Source: Dendrolimus kikuchii
Taxonomy: Eukaryota; Arthropoda; Insecta; Lepidoptera; Lasiocampidae
Direction: 5' to 3'
NCBI GenBank assembly: GCA_019925095.2
Contig: CM034406.1
Location: 14,666,388-14,730,387 of the forward strand
Length of the DNA stretch: 64,000 nt
Shown here piece after piece: positions 1-10,999 of this stretch. How positions within the stretch are numbered: position 1 is the first letter of the stretch; each line of letters opens with the position of its first letter. Made by a program: the position numbers and the translations under genes. A model generated the notes under the pieces. It was not told where the DNA came from. It made no database searches and saw only the letters and a list, made by a program, of their open reading frames with translations.

Positions 1-2228
1 TCACAGTGATACCAAATATAGAATAGAACGAAAAGCATCTATAATCAAAATTCGGGCATTTGTTACGAAATAGAACTTTGTAAATGAATCCGTCCAAATT
101 AGAAAACGTTTGACCATGAACCTTGTGCATTGGAAAATAGATACTATTTATTTTCGAAGTATAATCAAAAGCAGTAGAATTTCTGATGACTGTTCAAATA
201 TGTGAAAGAAATTTTACCGTAGATATGAAATCTATACCCTGATGCCCTCTATCACGGTCAAAATGGGATTACTTACAGTTATGTTTTCACCAGGGAACGG
301 AAATTTCGGTACAAATGTTGCAATTTTAAATGATATCGGAAAACGCACGTTCAGAATAAGAACTCACATAGAAACCGTGCTGAAATAACAACAACATAGA
401 TACTGTTGTTTCATTTTCACTTATAACACAATTTGGTGTGTGGAATAGAGAGGGATATACAATATTATCAGTTTAGTCTGGATTTCACATTGAAATAAAA
501 GTTATCGTAGAGTAGAGAATCCGCTCGTGGGGTGCCTTGTTTTGCTGCCGCGCTTGGCGGCGTCGGCCATGACATGGGCGAAAAGCATTTAAGAGCGCTG
601 ACGCCGCAAGCGACGCATGCGTTTTGGACGCGTTGCGAGTGGCGCTCGGCGCGCCATAAGACCCTGCGCCCCTGTGCGCTACACACCCTGCACTATAGGT
701 AATACCGGCGCTGGTGGTTACTGTCGCTTACTCTTATTTACAAAACGAAAATGTTATCTCAATCTATCTTTTTTATATCCCATATCGTACTCCTGTGGGA
801 AAACGTCCGATGAAAATTAATTCCAAACTCCTGCGGTAAACAAAACGTCCTGGTCATAAATAAAACACTATTAGCAAAGTATTTATTTGTATAATAAAAA
901 AAACGCTTAACGCAAAACAAAATGTACCAGACACGTTCTGCTTTAATCAACACGAATAAAATAATATTGAGCAAAACTTTGGTTGACAATTAATAGTAAA
1001 CGAATCACAGATTAAAATATATGAAAAAGTACTAAAATATGATCTATGGTACAAAAATGTACCTATCTTTTACGCCAAAACATTTCTAGATATATAATAT
1101 TAAGTATTTAACAATACATTTTTATTTTATTTACATTTTTTAAATTTATATTTTGCCAATCCTTCTTTGTTCTGTTTTTATATGATTTAATTTTCTCTAC
1201 ATACATTGCATAATATTGAATTTTAAAAGCAGATGTTATTAAGCCATCTAACTAGACTTGAGAGCGCTGCCGTTGATATACAAATGATATTCCTCCGCCA
1301 CCGCCTTATTAACAAAGTGCATAAAGTTCAATAATTATGCTTTAGGTAAAATTGTTCAATCTATATTGAACATTTGTTTTTTTTATTGAGCCAGTATTCT
1401 AAATAGTTTTTTTAAATTTAGAAATTAATTATTAAAAAGTTTATTATTAAGAACATTATCAAAATCGGAAATTCTAAATTTGAAATATTGTTTTTTTATT
1501 TAGACCAATATTCTAATATTCTTTTTTAAACATATGAACAAGTTACAAAAAGGTTAGTTCTCTTTTATTTTTAAAACATTATCGACGTCGGGTCTTTTAA
1601 ATGTGAAATATTAGTTAAATCAGTTTCCTTATATAATCTGTAGTTTTTATATTTAAACTACCTATGTCAAACAATTCGAAAGCTTGTTGTGAAATTTGCT
1701 GTCTTATCAATGGATCTATTTGAATATTCAGTATGTGTCTTATGAAATAAGACAATATTTTTGCAAATATTAAAGATCTGTGATTACATAAAATTAAATA
1801 TATCAAGTAATACGAATGGTAACTGGAAATAAGCGACAGGTAGAGAAACGCTTTATCCGACCAAGTTTAATAGGTACGACTTTACGTATGTGCGACGACT
1901 TGTAAACTTGTTAGGATAATAACTTATTTAGTGTACTATAATAACGTGGAAAATGGAATATTTTTTAATTTAAAATATTTTTTAATAATTTTTATATTTG
2001 GAACTATTTATAACAATTTTTAACTGGAATGATAATGATATTTTCATATTAGTTTCGGGAGTACAAATTAATATAATTTAGTGTTATATTTACTTAATAA
2101 ACGGTGGTATCGAATTAAAATCGAAATGTTGAAATAATCGATTTTGAATTTAAGTATTTACATTCGGAGCAAAGAATTCCACTTTCCACCCTTCTACTTC
2201 TACTACCCTCAATTCCTATGGTAAATGA
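1..2228. other. Downstream of gene A: no gene seen
   Basis: AT-rich sequence. The exception is 500-720, a GC- and CpG-rich patch (CTGCCGCGCTTGGCGGCG, GGCGCTCGGCGCGCC) that starts and stops abruptly; it may be an old repeat. Nothing coding was recognised. Confidence 0.6.
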
Positions 2229-2380
2229 TCAGTCGATGACTAATTGACGGAAGGAGCCATCGATGCCAAATAGCTCGTCGTAGTTGGTGGGTTTCCCAGG
2301 TCTCAAGGTCTCGTTGACTTTGATGGTTTCAGATTCCGCGAACCAGTCTTTGTATTCTTCTAGTTTTTTCACCCAGGCGT
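2229..2380 (-). CDS. Gene A last coding exon
   Basis: Acceptor CTTTTTAG precedes 2380. The exon completes an Asn codon and encodes residues 258-306, ending FRQLVID before TGA at 2231-2229. The tail AWVKKLEEYKDWFAE followed by an acidic-aromatic stretch is usual after the EYGG motif. No clear AATAAA was identified just downstream. Confidence 0.92.
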
Positions 2381-5300
2381 CTAAAAAGAAATATAATTGT
2401 TTCATTTTCATAAAAAATTAAGGATGCGTTATCCCTATACCCTTTCAAAGCATTTATTTTCTTTTGACAGCTCGATGATGGATCAACTAGTAATGTTTAA
2501 ATGCGTTACCGAATAAGTTTTAATCAATTTAACTCATCTATACATTTTTGCTAAAAATAATTAATCGCGTAATAAATATACCACATGTCAATGGACATAT
2601 TTTACATATATTAAAAAAACCATTTTTATAATAAAGCAAATAAAAATGAATAAATTAGAACTATTTTTATTTTCAAATCGATTACTCTCGATTTATTTCC
2701 GTGTAGTGGCGATGGTTTAATAGTCTGCGTTACATGACTCACAAAACATCACGATTACGTCACCCACAACCATAAAGTACGACAATTATTTCATTTGTCT
2801 CATGTGGGCTGTACTGTCAAGAAATATATAACTTGATAAACATGCAAACGTCAAAAGTAATATAAACGCTTGGAAAGAGTATAATCTGTTATATTTATTA
2901 ACACTGAGCGCGACATTTGCATATCTAGATGTGTCATTTTTGTAATTTTATTTAATTAGTGGTGAGATATCATTATCCTTGCAGGAAATGTGAAATAATT
3001 GCTAATTCCTACAGCCGGGTTACCGTAAGGCGCATAAAACAACCCATAGCCAGGTGGTTTGCCCCTCTGAATGGCTACCACCCCTGGTATAGTGCATACT
3101 ACCATAACGACCTTGAGTTGTGTTCTTACGTCAGCTTCCGGATCCCCTGTATCCTCTTTAACTTTTAAAGTATGATGTGGAAAATGTTAAAATTAACTGC
3201 AGAAGATTTGTCTTCTAAACTATTATGTTTCATTAGATTATTTCCAGTTCATCAAGGATGACGAGGATGACCTACCAGTAAAGCCGACAGTGGATGGGGC
3301 CCCTAAGGCTCCCGCCTACCAGGGCATGCGAGGTTGATTCCGCTTTACCGTCGCTATAGCATAAGGCAAAGGAAGCAATACTGAGAGATTTTAGTGGGTA
3401 TAGGGATACGCAATAAAATCGCTCTGGAAACCTTAGGGAACTCGTACCAATAGTACTTCTTCGGGGTTTTTATGCCACCCCAACATAATGAATCCCACAC
3501 GCCCCACCGCGCTTCCCACGCGGCACTTAGTCGTCAATTGAATCTACCCTCAAAAAAGTTGGACGATGTCTTAAAAACTAATGAGGTATTTATAGACAAG
3601 ATGTTTATTGGTTTTATTTTTTAGTTCTCTTGAAAAGTATGGGTCTATCCTTTACGACATTTGAAATTCGTACCATTAATGTATAATAATATCAATTTAC
3701 TTACTGTGAAGATCAGCCAAGGGCGTAGCGTTGCCGCCGTATTCAGGGGGAAGCATTTCCTTAGGAACGTATTTGTAAAGATCCTCGGTGTTTGTGTGAA
3801 GGAAGATCTGTAATAATTATGGATACATAGATAGATAAGTCTTTATAGTATACCAATAAATTAAGACGGCCTCTGTGATTGAGCGGGCTAAGCCTTTACC
3901 GGCCTACCTCACTGCAACGCAGAGGCTCCGGGTTCGATTCCTGGTATAGTAAATTTCGGAAACGTATTTTCTCTGTTATTCATTATGGTCTGGGGGTCTG
4001 GGATCGGCCCCAGAGTAGTCCGTTGTATATTACCCATAACACAAGCGTAACTTACTTAATTTGGGGATATACAATATGTGTGTTTGTCTGCTGAATATAA
4101 CATTTTACAGATTTAAACTACATCAAATTATAAATAAAGGGCGGTCTTTTTGCAAAAAAGCGATTTATTCCAGACAACGCCAGGAATAAATATAATGTTC
4201 TTCTGCATTGTTTTGTTGTGAATGTTTGTTTGCTTTAATAGTTCAACACACAGACAGTTCAGAGGCATAGACGGACCTTTCCAATTATTAGGGCACCGGA
4301 CATATAATATCCGCTACGCTTGACTTGGCTTGGCTTTGCCGTTTATATACTCCGGATACTTCGATATGCTCTTGTGCAAATTTATCGCGTTGTTTTGATT
4401 CAACCTAGGACTTGGTAATTGTAACAATATGCACATTAGGTCTGAAAACTATCTAAGTGGCACACCGTTTCTGGTCAAAATTCGAACCTGCATCATTTGA
4501 GAGACGGGTACGTGAAATACCTACTAAGCTTTCACGACTCTTATGAGATATATAAACGGTATTGATACAGACTATGAAAGCCGTACTATACTGGAAAATA
4601 AAACATGAGACTTACCCTTTCTTTGATCTTATCCTTGATGAAAGGCTTCACGAAGTTAACGATTTTGTCGACGAGTGGTGATACGTTGATTACATGGACC
4701 TCCTTGACTTTTACTGGGTAGGCTTCCTAAAAGAATGAAAACAATTTGTTTCAGATATCAACCTTCATGAAAGAAGAAAGAAAAATGAGAAGCTCATGCC
4801 TCTCTGAAAATAATAACATGGCTTTCGCTGTTGTTCTGATATATCTACTTCTCTCGTTTTCTGGGGTTTGTGGGCCTTTACAGGTTTAGGGAAAAACTGT
4901 ATGTAAAGTGCCAAAACGAAAACTAATGTGTACATATATAAACTATATATCATTGTTGGCACCCTATTCATTAATTTCAAACATTAAGAAATCTTAACAT
5001 TTTTGAAGAGATAGATACTTCTTTAGAATCGTCGTGATTTGAAACTCGATGAAACGAAAAAGCGAAATGAAAAAGAGACTAAAAAATGGTAAACACATAA
5101 AATTAAACCTTATTTAATTCGAAATAAAACCCATTTCTCTTCACCCGTTAGTATAAATTTTCACTTTAAATAAATTTATAAAACTGAATAAATTTTAGCT
5201 CTATCTATATGTAATTAAGGTAGATATTCTTTTACACGTAGATCAACAGATACGTAGATACACATACGTGCGTGCAACAGTGCATTGAATCTTGAATTTT

Positions 5301-8300
5301 ATGCTAGTGAATTAAAGTGTAATTTAGATTGAATTATTCCGAATAAAGCTCAAAATACCTAAGAATAAAGACGTCTATAATAGAATAGTTCGCCTGTATT
5401 TTCTCTAAAGGCTACTACTACTGCGTGTAAAGTGCACACATACGCAATTGTTTTTTTTTTTTAATTTGTAGCCTTGCACATATTATTGTATGGCTACAAA
5501 ATATTTATTAAAAATTATTAGCACTTAATATTTTCTTAAGTTTTCGCGACTTGTATACATAATACAAGTCACGATCATCGAAACTATTAAGGCCCAAACC
5601 CAGCAAAAACTAACTGCCAGACCACAAGACACTGTGAGCTCTTTCTGTGTGCACCGGAACACAAACCAACTTGACTGATCATTTCTTTTATTTTTTCTTC
5701 CACCCATTTTAATATTATATAAAATATTAGACTAGGCATGTTTGCTGAAGAGTTTCTTGCGCCGCTTATTCTCTTTCAGCCATAGCATGTTGCGAAGCGG
5801 TGGTAAATAAAATTAGGCTCCCATAGAGTAAATAATAACCATAAACAGAATTAAAACTAAAGAATTAAAATGAACAAGTTGGCGGTAGGCAACAAATAAA
5901 ACTTTAACAATAGGTACTCGTTGACACTTTGTCTTTCGTGATCACGGCCACTGAAAAGTGGCCGAATGGCCGTCGGAATAACCAGAATCAAATAAATTAC
6001 CGCGCTTAAAACAGTTAAAACGTAGTTTTATTATTATTAGCACTTCTTAATATCTTGAATAAATTGACTGGATGCCATTCACTTAAAGGTGCCAACAATG
6101 CTAAAATTTCCTCTATATAAAGAATAAAAACAACATATCGTGTTTACAGACCTGTACGCAAACCAAGAACTTCTTGACGAGTGTGGGTGTGAATTTGGCG
6201 AAGTGTGTGGGCGTCGCGACCGATGCGTCCAGAATGTACACGTCACCGGCAACGCCCTCTTTCTCCTCGTTCAGTCTGACGTCACCCATCATGAGGGCCA
6301 GCTTGAAGGCATCAGCCACGTTTGGGGTCTGCACGTCTTTGTCTAGACCTGGGTTAAGACAGAACACGTTACAGAATAGCTATGTAATTCATTTTAGGAA
6401 ACCATTATAGTAAAAACGGAACACCTATTACACAATCGTCATTTATTTTAGTCTGTTTAAAAAAGTGTTTAATGTAACCTATAATTTAATAACCTATTAA
6501 AAAAAAATCGATATAGGTCCCATAGAAAAGTGTATTAGCGCTAAACGAACGAAAAGTATATATTTTATCGCAAGACCGATGGCAGATGGCGTGGAGACCG
6601 CGTTTCGGTAAACGTAGTGTCGGGCGCTCTCCAGCCCAATGGACTGACGACCACCTACGCGAGGTCACCGGTAGGCGATGGATAAAGAAGGCGGAGAACC
6701 GTGGTATAGGGGTTCTCACTCACCCGCACATGCCGTCGAGATGAGAGCGCGAGTGTTCCGCGCGCGCTTATCTCTCTTCCCGTGGGGCGCGTTATAGACC
6801 GCCCCACGCACGAACGAGACCAAGAAGTAGCCGGGGGACACGCCTGCCAGAGCACTGCGGAGTCGGGCAGCCCATTTCCCGTAGCCCTGGCATAAGGCGC
6901 AGGACGGAACACCCAGGGGTTTTAGTGGGTATCCCTAACTGGGGAGTGGCCATAGCGTGGCACCGGTTCTGACCGGGCACGATAGTGCCACCCCCGATCT
7001 GGCGAATCCCACATACTCACACAGGTCGCGAACATCCCCCCAGGCTTCTGTGTCTGTCGCGGCTTAGTCCTCAAACGGATTTCCTCTGGCCAAAAACAAA
7101 AGGCGGAGGGCCGTGGTGAGTGGCGCCGACTTGGGGAGGCATACGTCCAGCAGTGATTGGCTGACGACGACTAGGGTATGCCCGCAACATCAACCGCGCT
7201 TGACATGAAAGTCCCGCGGGATTCCCGCGACACAAAGTACCGTAGCATTTAAAAAAGAATATAAGCTGTCTTTTTACGTGACGTGAGTTTTTACGTGAAC
7301 CACGAACAAACAGACAAGAAATAAGGCAAGTGAATGAATAGAAAGATATAGGGCCTACCTCTCATGATGATGACACGTCTGCCTTCAGGAGTGAGGCCAG
7401 GAAGGGGTGGCATTTGGCTGTAAACAATAATAAAAATATTTAATTAAAGACAAAAATCTTAAAATTTTATATTATTTATTATCAAATTCAGTCATTGTTC
7501 CGTTAAACTAGATATAATTTCCATCTAAACAAGCTAATATGTGAAACGCGTAAGGATAAAAAATATTAACAAACAAGTCATGTTAAACTATTAATATAAT
7601 AAATATTACAAATGATTACAACCATTAGTTTAAGGGGTTGCCCGGAAGAGATCGCTTTAAGCGATAAGGCCGCGATGTGTTTAATAAGTATTGTACCTAG
7701 TTTTTCGGTGAATAATAAAGTGTTTTCATTCATTCATTTATTCGTACAAAATATTTTTACAGAGTTGAGAGTCCTTTTGCGAATAACTCTTAGGTTCAGT
7801 GTTCCTAGTAATTTTACCAACTTTGCAATCAATAATAATATCCCGTGAAATCTTATTTTGTTTCATGAATCTTACACGTAGGCTCTTGGAACAAGAAAGC
7901 GATGGTGTGACGTCGTCGTCAAGGAGGATAATAGTCTACAGGACCCGGACGACAAATTCTAGCAGCAATCAGAATTACAAACTCAAGAAAGGTCAAATAA
8001 ATATTAGACACTTACACTAGGCTTAAAATTTCTTGAAGTTCAGGACGTGTGACGTCACGGTCGGTGAAAAACTCAGGCACAGCTGCTCGCATTGTGAAAT
8101 ACATGTCCAGCTTACGTTTGGTCTTCTCCAGGGAGAACTTGCAACCACGGAGGAAGGTCATAATACGTTGGTCATCTGAAAATTGCTCATGATTATATAT
8201 ATAACATTCATATTCACTTTCCTTACTGTATATCAAAGTTTGACATAAGCTCCATACTCCATCCGATGGTAAGGTAAATGAATGGATAGTAAGATACAGT

Positions 8301-8596
8301 AACCGGCCAGTAGTCAGTTTCAATATTTCTAAAATATAATCTCTGGTAGTGCCAACTGTGATTGCAGAATGTGTTAAGATTTACATTTTTAATGAGCTAT
8401 TGCCATATTCTTTAGTATACTTCTTCTATAGTTAAATTAAGGAAGGAGTAAACATACCGAACTCATCAGGTAGATGAGGTTCTTTTTTAAGCCACTCCTT
8501 GATATGAGCCAGGTCTGCGTCACGTGTGTCGGCGTTCTCGTTGAGCTCCACGCGGATCTTCTGCCACATCTCACCAGCTGGCTGCTCCAACGTCAT
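2229..8596 (-). CDS. Gene A: CRAL-TRIO lipid-transfer protein (alpha-tocopherol transfer protein-like), 7 coding exons, 306 aa
   Basis: Coding exons in transcript order are 8596-8458, 8175-8016, 7417-7359, 6348-6152, 4726-4616, 3807-3705 and 2380-2229. All introns are GT-AG and the phases agree throughout (1, 2, 1, 0, 0, 1), giving an unbroken 306-residue protein, close to the usual 300 for the family. The CRAL-TRIO N-terminal helical part carries FLRGCKF at residues 54-60. The lipid-binding domain follows at about 95-250, with GRRVIIMRG at 112-120, AYPVKVKEVHVIN at 187-199 and LPPEYGGN at 241-248. Members of this family are soluble carriers that bind small hydrophobic ligands such as tocopherol, retinoids or phosphoinositides; the ligand here cannot be read from sequence. 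The start ATG lies 20 nt after a splice acceptor in a good context (CCAAGATGA), so a further upstream non-coding exon must exist. The frame stays open back to the acceptor, so a few extra residues cannot be excluded. Confidence 0.93.
2980..3145 (+). repeat. Retroposon family A, partial
   Basis: Contains AACAACCCATAGCCAGGTGG, ATGGCTACCACCCCTGG and CGACCTTGAGTTGTGTTC, the core of family A. It lies in the last intron of gene A. Confidence 0.75.
3244..3560 (+). repeat. GC-rich retroposon family G, diverged copy in gene A last intron
   Basis: Contains TTTTAGTGGGTATAGGGATA and TGCCACCCCAACATAATGAATCCCACAC in the same order as the better copies. Elsewhere diverged. Confidence 0.5.
3705..3807 (-). 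CDS. Gene A exon 6 (LPPEYGG motif)
   Basis: Acceptor ATTACAG precedes 3807 and donor GTAAGT follows 3705. The 103-nt exon encodes residues 223-256, including YVPKEMLPPEYGGN, the strongly conserved end of the CRAL-TRIO domain. It exits in phase 1. Confidence 0.94.
3866..4095 (+). mobile_element. tRNA-derived SINE family T1
   Basis: The head has a B box GGTTCGATTCC and a weak A box (TGATTGAGCGGG) 50 bp upstream, followed by a body with GGGGTCTGGGATCGGCCCCAG. It lies in the last-but-one intron of gene A, opposite to the gene. A SINE, not a tRNA gene: no cloverleaf. Confidence 0.82.
4390..4535 (-). repeat. SINE family T2, partial copy in a gene A intron
   Basis: GGTAATTGTAACAATATGCACATTAGGTC and AATTCGAACCTG (B box on the minus strand) match T2. 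Confidence 0.65.
4616..4726 (-). CDS. Gene A exon 5 (AYP...HVIN motif)
   Basis: Acceptor TTTTAG and donor GTAAGT bound a 111-nt phase 0/0 exon encoding residues 186-222. EAYPVKVKEVHVINVSP is the hallmark CRAL-TRIO segment; the exon ends in the basic helix FIKDKIKER. It is too short and lacks a suitable ATG to be seen as a stand-alone ORF. Confidence 0.94.
5527..6032 (+). mobile_element. Hairpin element family P, 506-bp copy in gene A intron 4
   Basis: A 13-bp duplication ATTATTAGCACTT frames it (5514-5526 and 6033-6045). It starts AATATTTTCTTAAGTTTTCGCG and ends AACGTAGTTTT without a poly(A) tail. Near the 3' end it carries GGCCACT-GAAA-AGTGGCC, a 7-bp stem with a GNRA-type loop. Class is uncertain; Penelope-like is one possibility. 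Confidence 0.75.
6152..6348 (-). CDS. Gene A exon 4 (CRAL-TRIO lipid-binding core)
   Basis: Acceptor AACCCAG precedes 6348; the exon ends at CAG before donor GTCTGT, the weakest donor of the gene. It encodes residues 121-185, including the strand GVAGDVYILDASVATPTHF and the following helix. The frame runs on past the donor, but only the splice here joins in frame to the EAYP exon. Confidence 0.92.
6572..6705 (+). pseudogene. LINE tail (reverse transcriptase C-terminus), left part, in gene A intron 3
   Basis: Reads DRWQMAWRPRFGKRSVGRSP, QWTDDHLREVTGRRWIKKAE. WRPR.GKRSVGRP..RWTDD is a recurrent LINE C-terminal signature. It is interrupted by a GC-rich retroposon and resumes at 7100. Confidence 0.82.
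6706..7099 (+). mobile_element. GC-rich poly(A) retroposon family G, copy nested in a LINE tail
   Basis: Flanked by AAGGCGGAG(AA/GG)CCGTGGT (6688-6705 and 7100-7117), two mismatches. It starts ATAGGGGTTCTCACTC and ends CTGGCCAAAAACAA. Much more GC-rich than its surroundings. No tRNA boxes were recognised; it may be a SINE or the 3' end of an unseen LINE. Confidence 0.82.
7100..7190 (+). pseudogene. LINE tail, right part
   Basis: Resumes the tail of 6572-6705 with GEWRRLGEAYVQQ and a stop, the standard end of this LINE type. Confidence 0.75.
7359..7417 (-). CDS. Gene A exon 3 (59-nt microexon)
   Basis: Acceptor TTTACAG precedes 7417 and donor GTAGGC follows 7359. It encodes QMPPLPGLTPEGRRVIIMR, the first strand of the lipid-binding domain. 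Only one entry and exit phase (2 in, 1 out) keeps the frame open, and it fits both neighbours. Confidence 0.92.
8016..8175 (-). CDS. Gene A exon 2 (CRAL-TRIO N-terminal helices)
   Basis: The acceptor TTTCAG ends at 8176 and donor GTAAGT begins at 8015. The exon completes an Asp codon from exon 1 and encodes residues 47-99 plus two bases of Val100. DQRIMTFLRGCKFSLEKTKR is a near-consensus CRAL-TRIO N motif, followed by the conserved YFTMRAAVPEFF. Confidence 0.95.
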
Positions 8597-8616
8597 CTTG
8601 GCTGAATTGACTGGTC
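8458..8616 (-). CDS. Gene A exon with start codon (coding 8596-8458) plus 20 nt of 5' leader
   Basis: On the minus strand the acceptor TTTCAG precedes 8616. ATG is at 8596-8594, and the exon ends in phase 1 at 8458 before donor GTATGT. It encodes residues 1-46, beginning MTLEQPAGEMW and including the charged helix IKEWLKKEPHLPDEF typical of the CRAL-TRIO N-terminal region. Confidence 0.88.
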
Positions 8617-10600
8617 CTGAAATTTATACATATTCATATTTCAACCAAACCAACTTCAAAAAAGGAGGTGGTTTTCAAATTTTAGTATAAATATTGTTTA
8701 TGCTATACTATGGTATTACATGCATGTTTCAAAGCCAAACGCAACACGAAGTTAAAAAGCGCACGAGGGATTAAAAATGGACTAAAAAAAACCCCATTCT
8801 AGTTGAGTGTATGAACTCGTTCATCTTGTGCTTATGACAATTAGGATCTCGAATATTGTCTTATAAATGAAACACAATTTTCTCAAAATTCAGTTTCTCA
8901 AACAGGTCAACGGAATGAATCCTAATAATAGTCTACTCCATCAGCTTTGGCGCAACTGCTAGACGGTAGCAATAGTTGCAAAAAAATGTATTCATTACAA
9001 ATATTTTTCATACATTTTGAAACCTGAAATTGCTGAAATGGAACACACACGTAATTGCTGTTTTGATCTCTAATTTTTTTATTTGAATCCTTGAGCAGTT
9101 TTGCTCTCGTCGAGACAATTTTTGAGATACATAATTTTTGGCTACCCATCGTATAAGAAGCAGTCTAAATTATGAGCATTTATTTTAAAATCACCTACAG
9201 ATATTTCAATTTTATTTAGTGAGTTATTTGAATCTAATAATGGTTGGACTCCATTAACGATGATCACAATAAGTATATGTATGTATGTACAAATAATACG
9301 TTTAAGAGCCATATACGTCGTGTTCCTGACAAAGTATGAAGTTTCACAACCGGTTCTTTGCCTAACTGACCTTGGTAAATATTGCAATGATGTACAAAAA
9401 AGGGTCTGCGGTTTGAGTCGACAGAATACATAAGAACCTATTTCAAGCTGTCATATAAATAGATTACCTACATATTTTTTAGGGCTTTCTACTTTTTGGT
9501 AATGATGGATCGTTACTTCGCCATACCCGATTCTTTTTGTGACTAATGTAAGTCAGTCATTTATTTCAATCTCAAAATCTACGGCGCTTCACAATGATGT
9601 ATTAAAATCACGAAAGAAAATATGTGTTAGCTCTGACGCACGACTGGAGTTTACTCCTTAAGTACAATTATCTTAGAATACGTAAAGATGGATATTATTT
9701 TAGATCTTATTTCGTTGCATTGCAGTTAGAAATTGTATAATATTACGGGCTGTTATAAGACCTTCAAATTTCAAAACGCCGTATCTTACATTGATGGGCT
9801 ATTTTAGATCTTATTTCATAGCATTTTTCGAATTTGTATATAAATATTACGTAACGCTTTTCAGTTAAAGCTTTTATTATTTCACTCCTCATAAATTGTA
9901 TATACCGGGAGACGTATATGATAATCGATTCTCAAGTAGGAAACTCCAATAAAAATTAAGGGTGACCTCCATACGTATAATCGAATTATTAACTGTTTTG
10001 CTTAAGTAAAGATATGGGGGATAAGTAAAGATATCAGCTTCCGAAGTTGTAAAAATGTTTTGAATAATAAAAATTCAAATAGCAACAGATGAACTACGTG
10101 TAATGCCATCTAGTGAACTATATTTAGAAACTTCTCTGAAAAAGCTTATATTCATTAAAGAGCGAATATTGCCATTTTCCAAAATTTGATCATATCCACT
10201 TTTAGTGCCATCTATCGTAAAACATGGAAATTTATTTATTTATTTGGCACACAAAAGAAGAAACAGCTAACAGTTAGATATTTCATAAATATTATGTATC
10301 AATTATTAGGTATAAGCCGTAACTCTAAACATGTGGCACATTATGTACCATACATTGACAAGATATTTAGGGGTTAATATTATTAGTATGACTTACTATA
10401 ATGTTAGTTTTACGGTGGCTAAGTAACAAAATTATTATGCAATTATGCCAGAAATATTGGTGCAAATAATAGCCCGAATTTCACGTATAAATTTAAAGAA
10501 GGAGGAATTAAGAATATCAATGGATCAATTTTTTTTTTTTTTATATGTTGAATAGGTTCGCGTTTGACTGACAATGCACCTGACGTCAGGTGGAAATGCA
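8617..10600. other. Gene A upstream region: no further exon seen
   Basis: AT-rich. It should hold the intron that follows gene A's untranslated first exon. CAACTTCAAAAAAGGAGGTGG at 8650-8670 is a common insect repeat motif. No coding exon was recognised. Confidence 0.5.
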
Positions 10601-10602
10601 GT

Positions 10603-10860
10603 CTAAGGTGGAGCACGCTTACCTAGAAGATACCTGTTCACGCGAGACTTAAAGACACCTAGATTATATTTTTCAGGAAAAACAGACGACGGTAAAGAGT
10701 TCCACTCTTCAGCGGTGCGTATGATGAATGAGGAAGCATAGCGTTTCGTCCTTTGTTTGTTGTTATTGTACTTATTTTTATGCTCGTTATTTGTACTTTC
10801 AATCTCATTATATAGCCTGCACATTCTTGTGACGGGATTATAAAACAATGTGTTATTTTT
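10603..10860 (-). pseudogene. LINE reverse transcriptase C-terminal fragment ([10 protein letters not shown])
   Basis: Open frame of 81 codons: [13 protein letters not shown], then [19 protein letters not shown] and [11 protein letters not shown]. This is the usual end of jockey/CR1-like LINE ORF2. A T-rich run (poly(A) side on the minus strand) lies at 10530-10543. Confidence 0.85.
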
Positions 10861-10913
10861 AAAAGCTTTAAGGGAAAGAGTCTATGTGAACGATTACGAA
10901 TTTAGTATTTAGT

Positions 10914-10951
10914 ACATACATACATACATACATAACTTCACGCCAGTTCCC
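10914..10951 (-). mobile_element. LINE family R, 38-bp 3'-end insertion
   Basis: Only the tetranucleotide tail (CATA)n and 20 bp of LINE 3' end (AACTTCACGCCAGTTCCC) are present, flanked by an exact duplication TTAGTATTTAGT (10902-10913 and 10952-10963). This is an extreme 5' truncation. Confidence 0.85.
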
Positions 10952-10999
10952 TTAGTATTTAGTGTTAAAATTAATAAAGGAAAGTATGTCTAATAGCAC

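Noticed and set aside
3866..3960. tRNA gene suggested by GGTTCGATTCC
   Set aside because: No acceptor stem or cloverleaf, and the same sequence recurs at 52.7 kb with a long body; it is a tRNA-derived SINE.
6113..6367. 84-codon minus-strand ORF as a gene of its own
   Set aside because: It is exon 4 of gene A with intron read-through at both ends.
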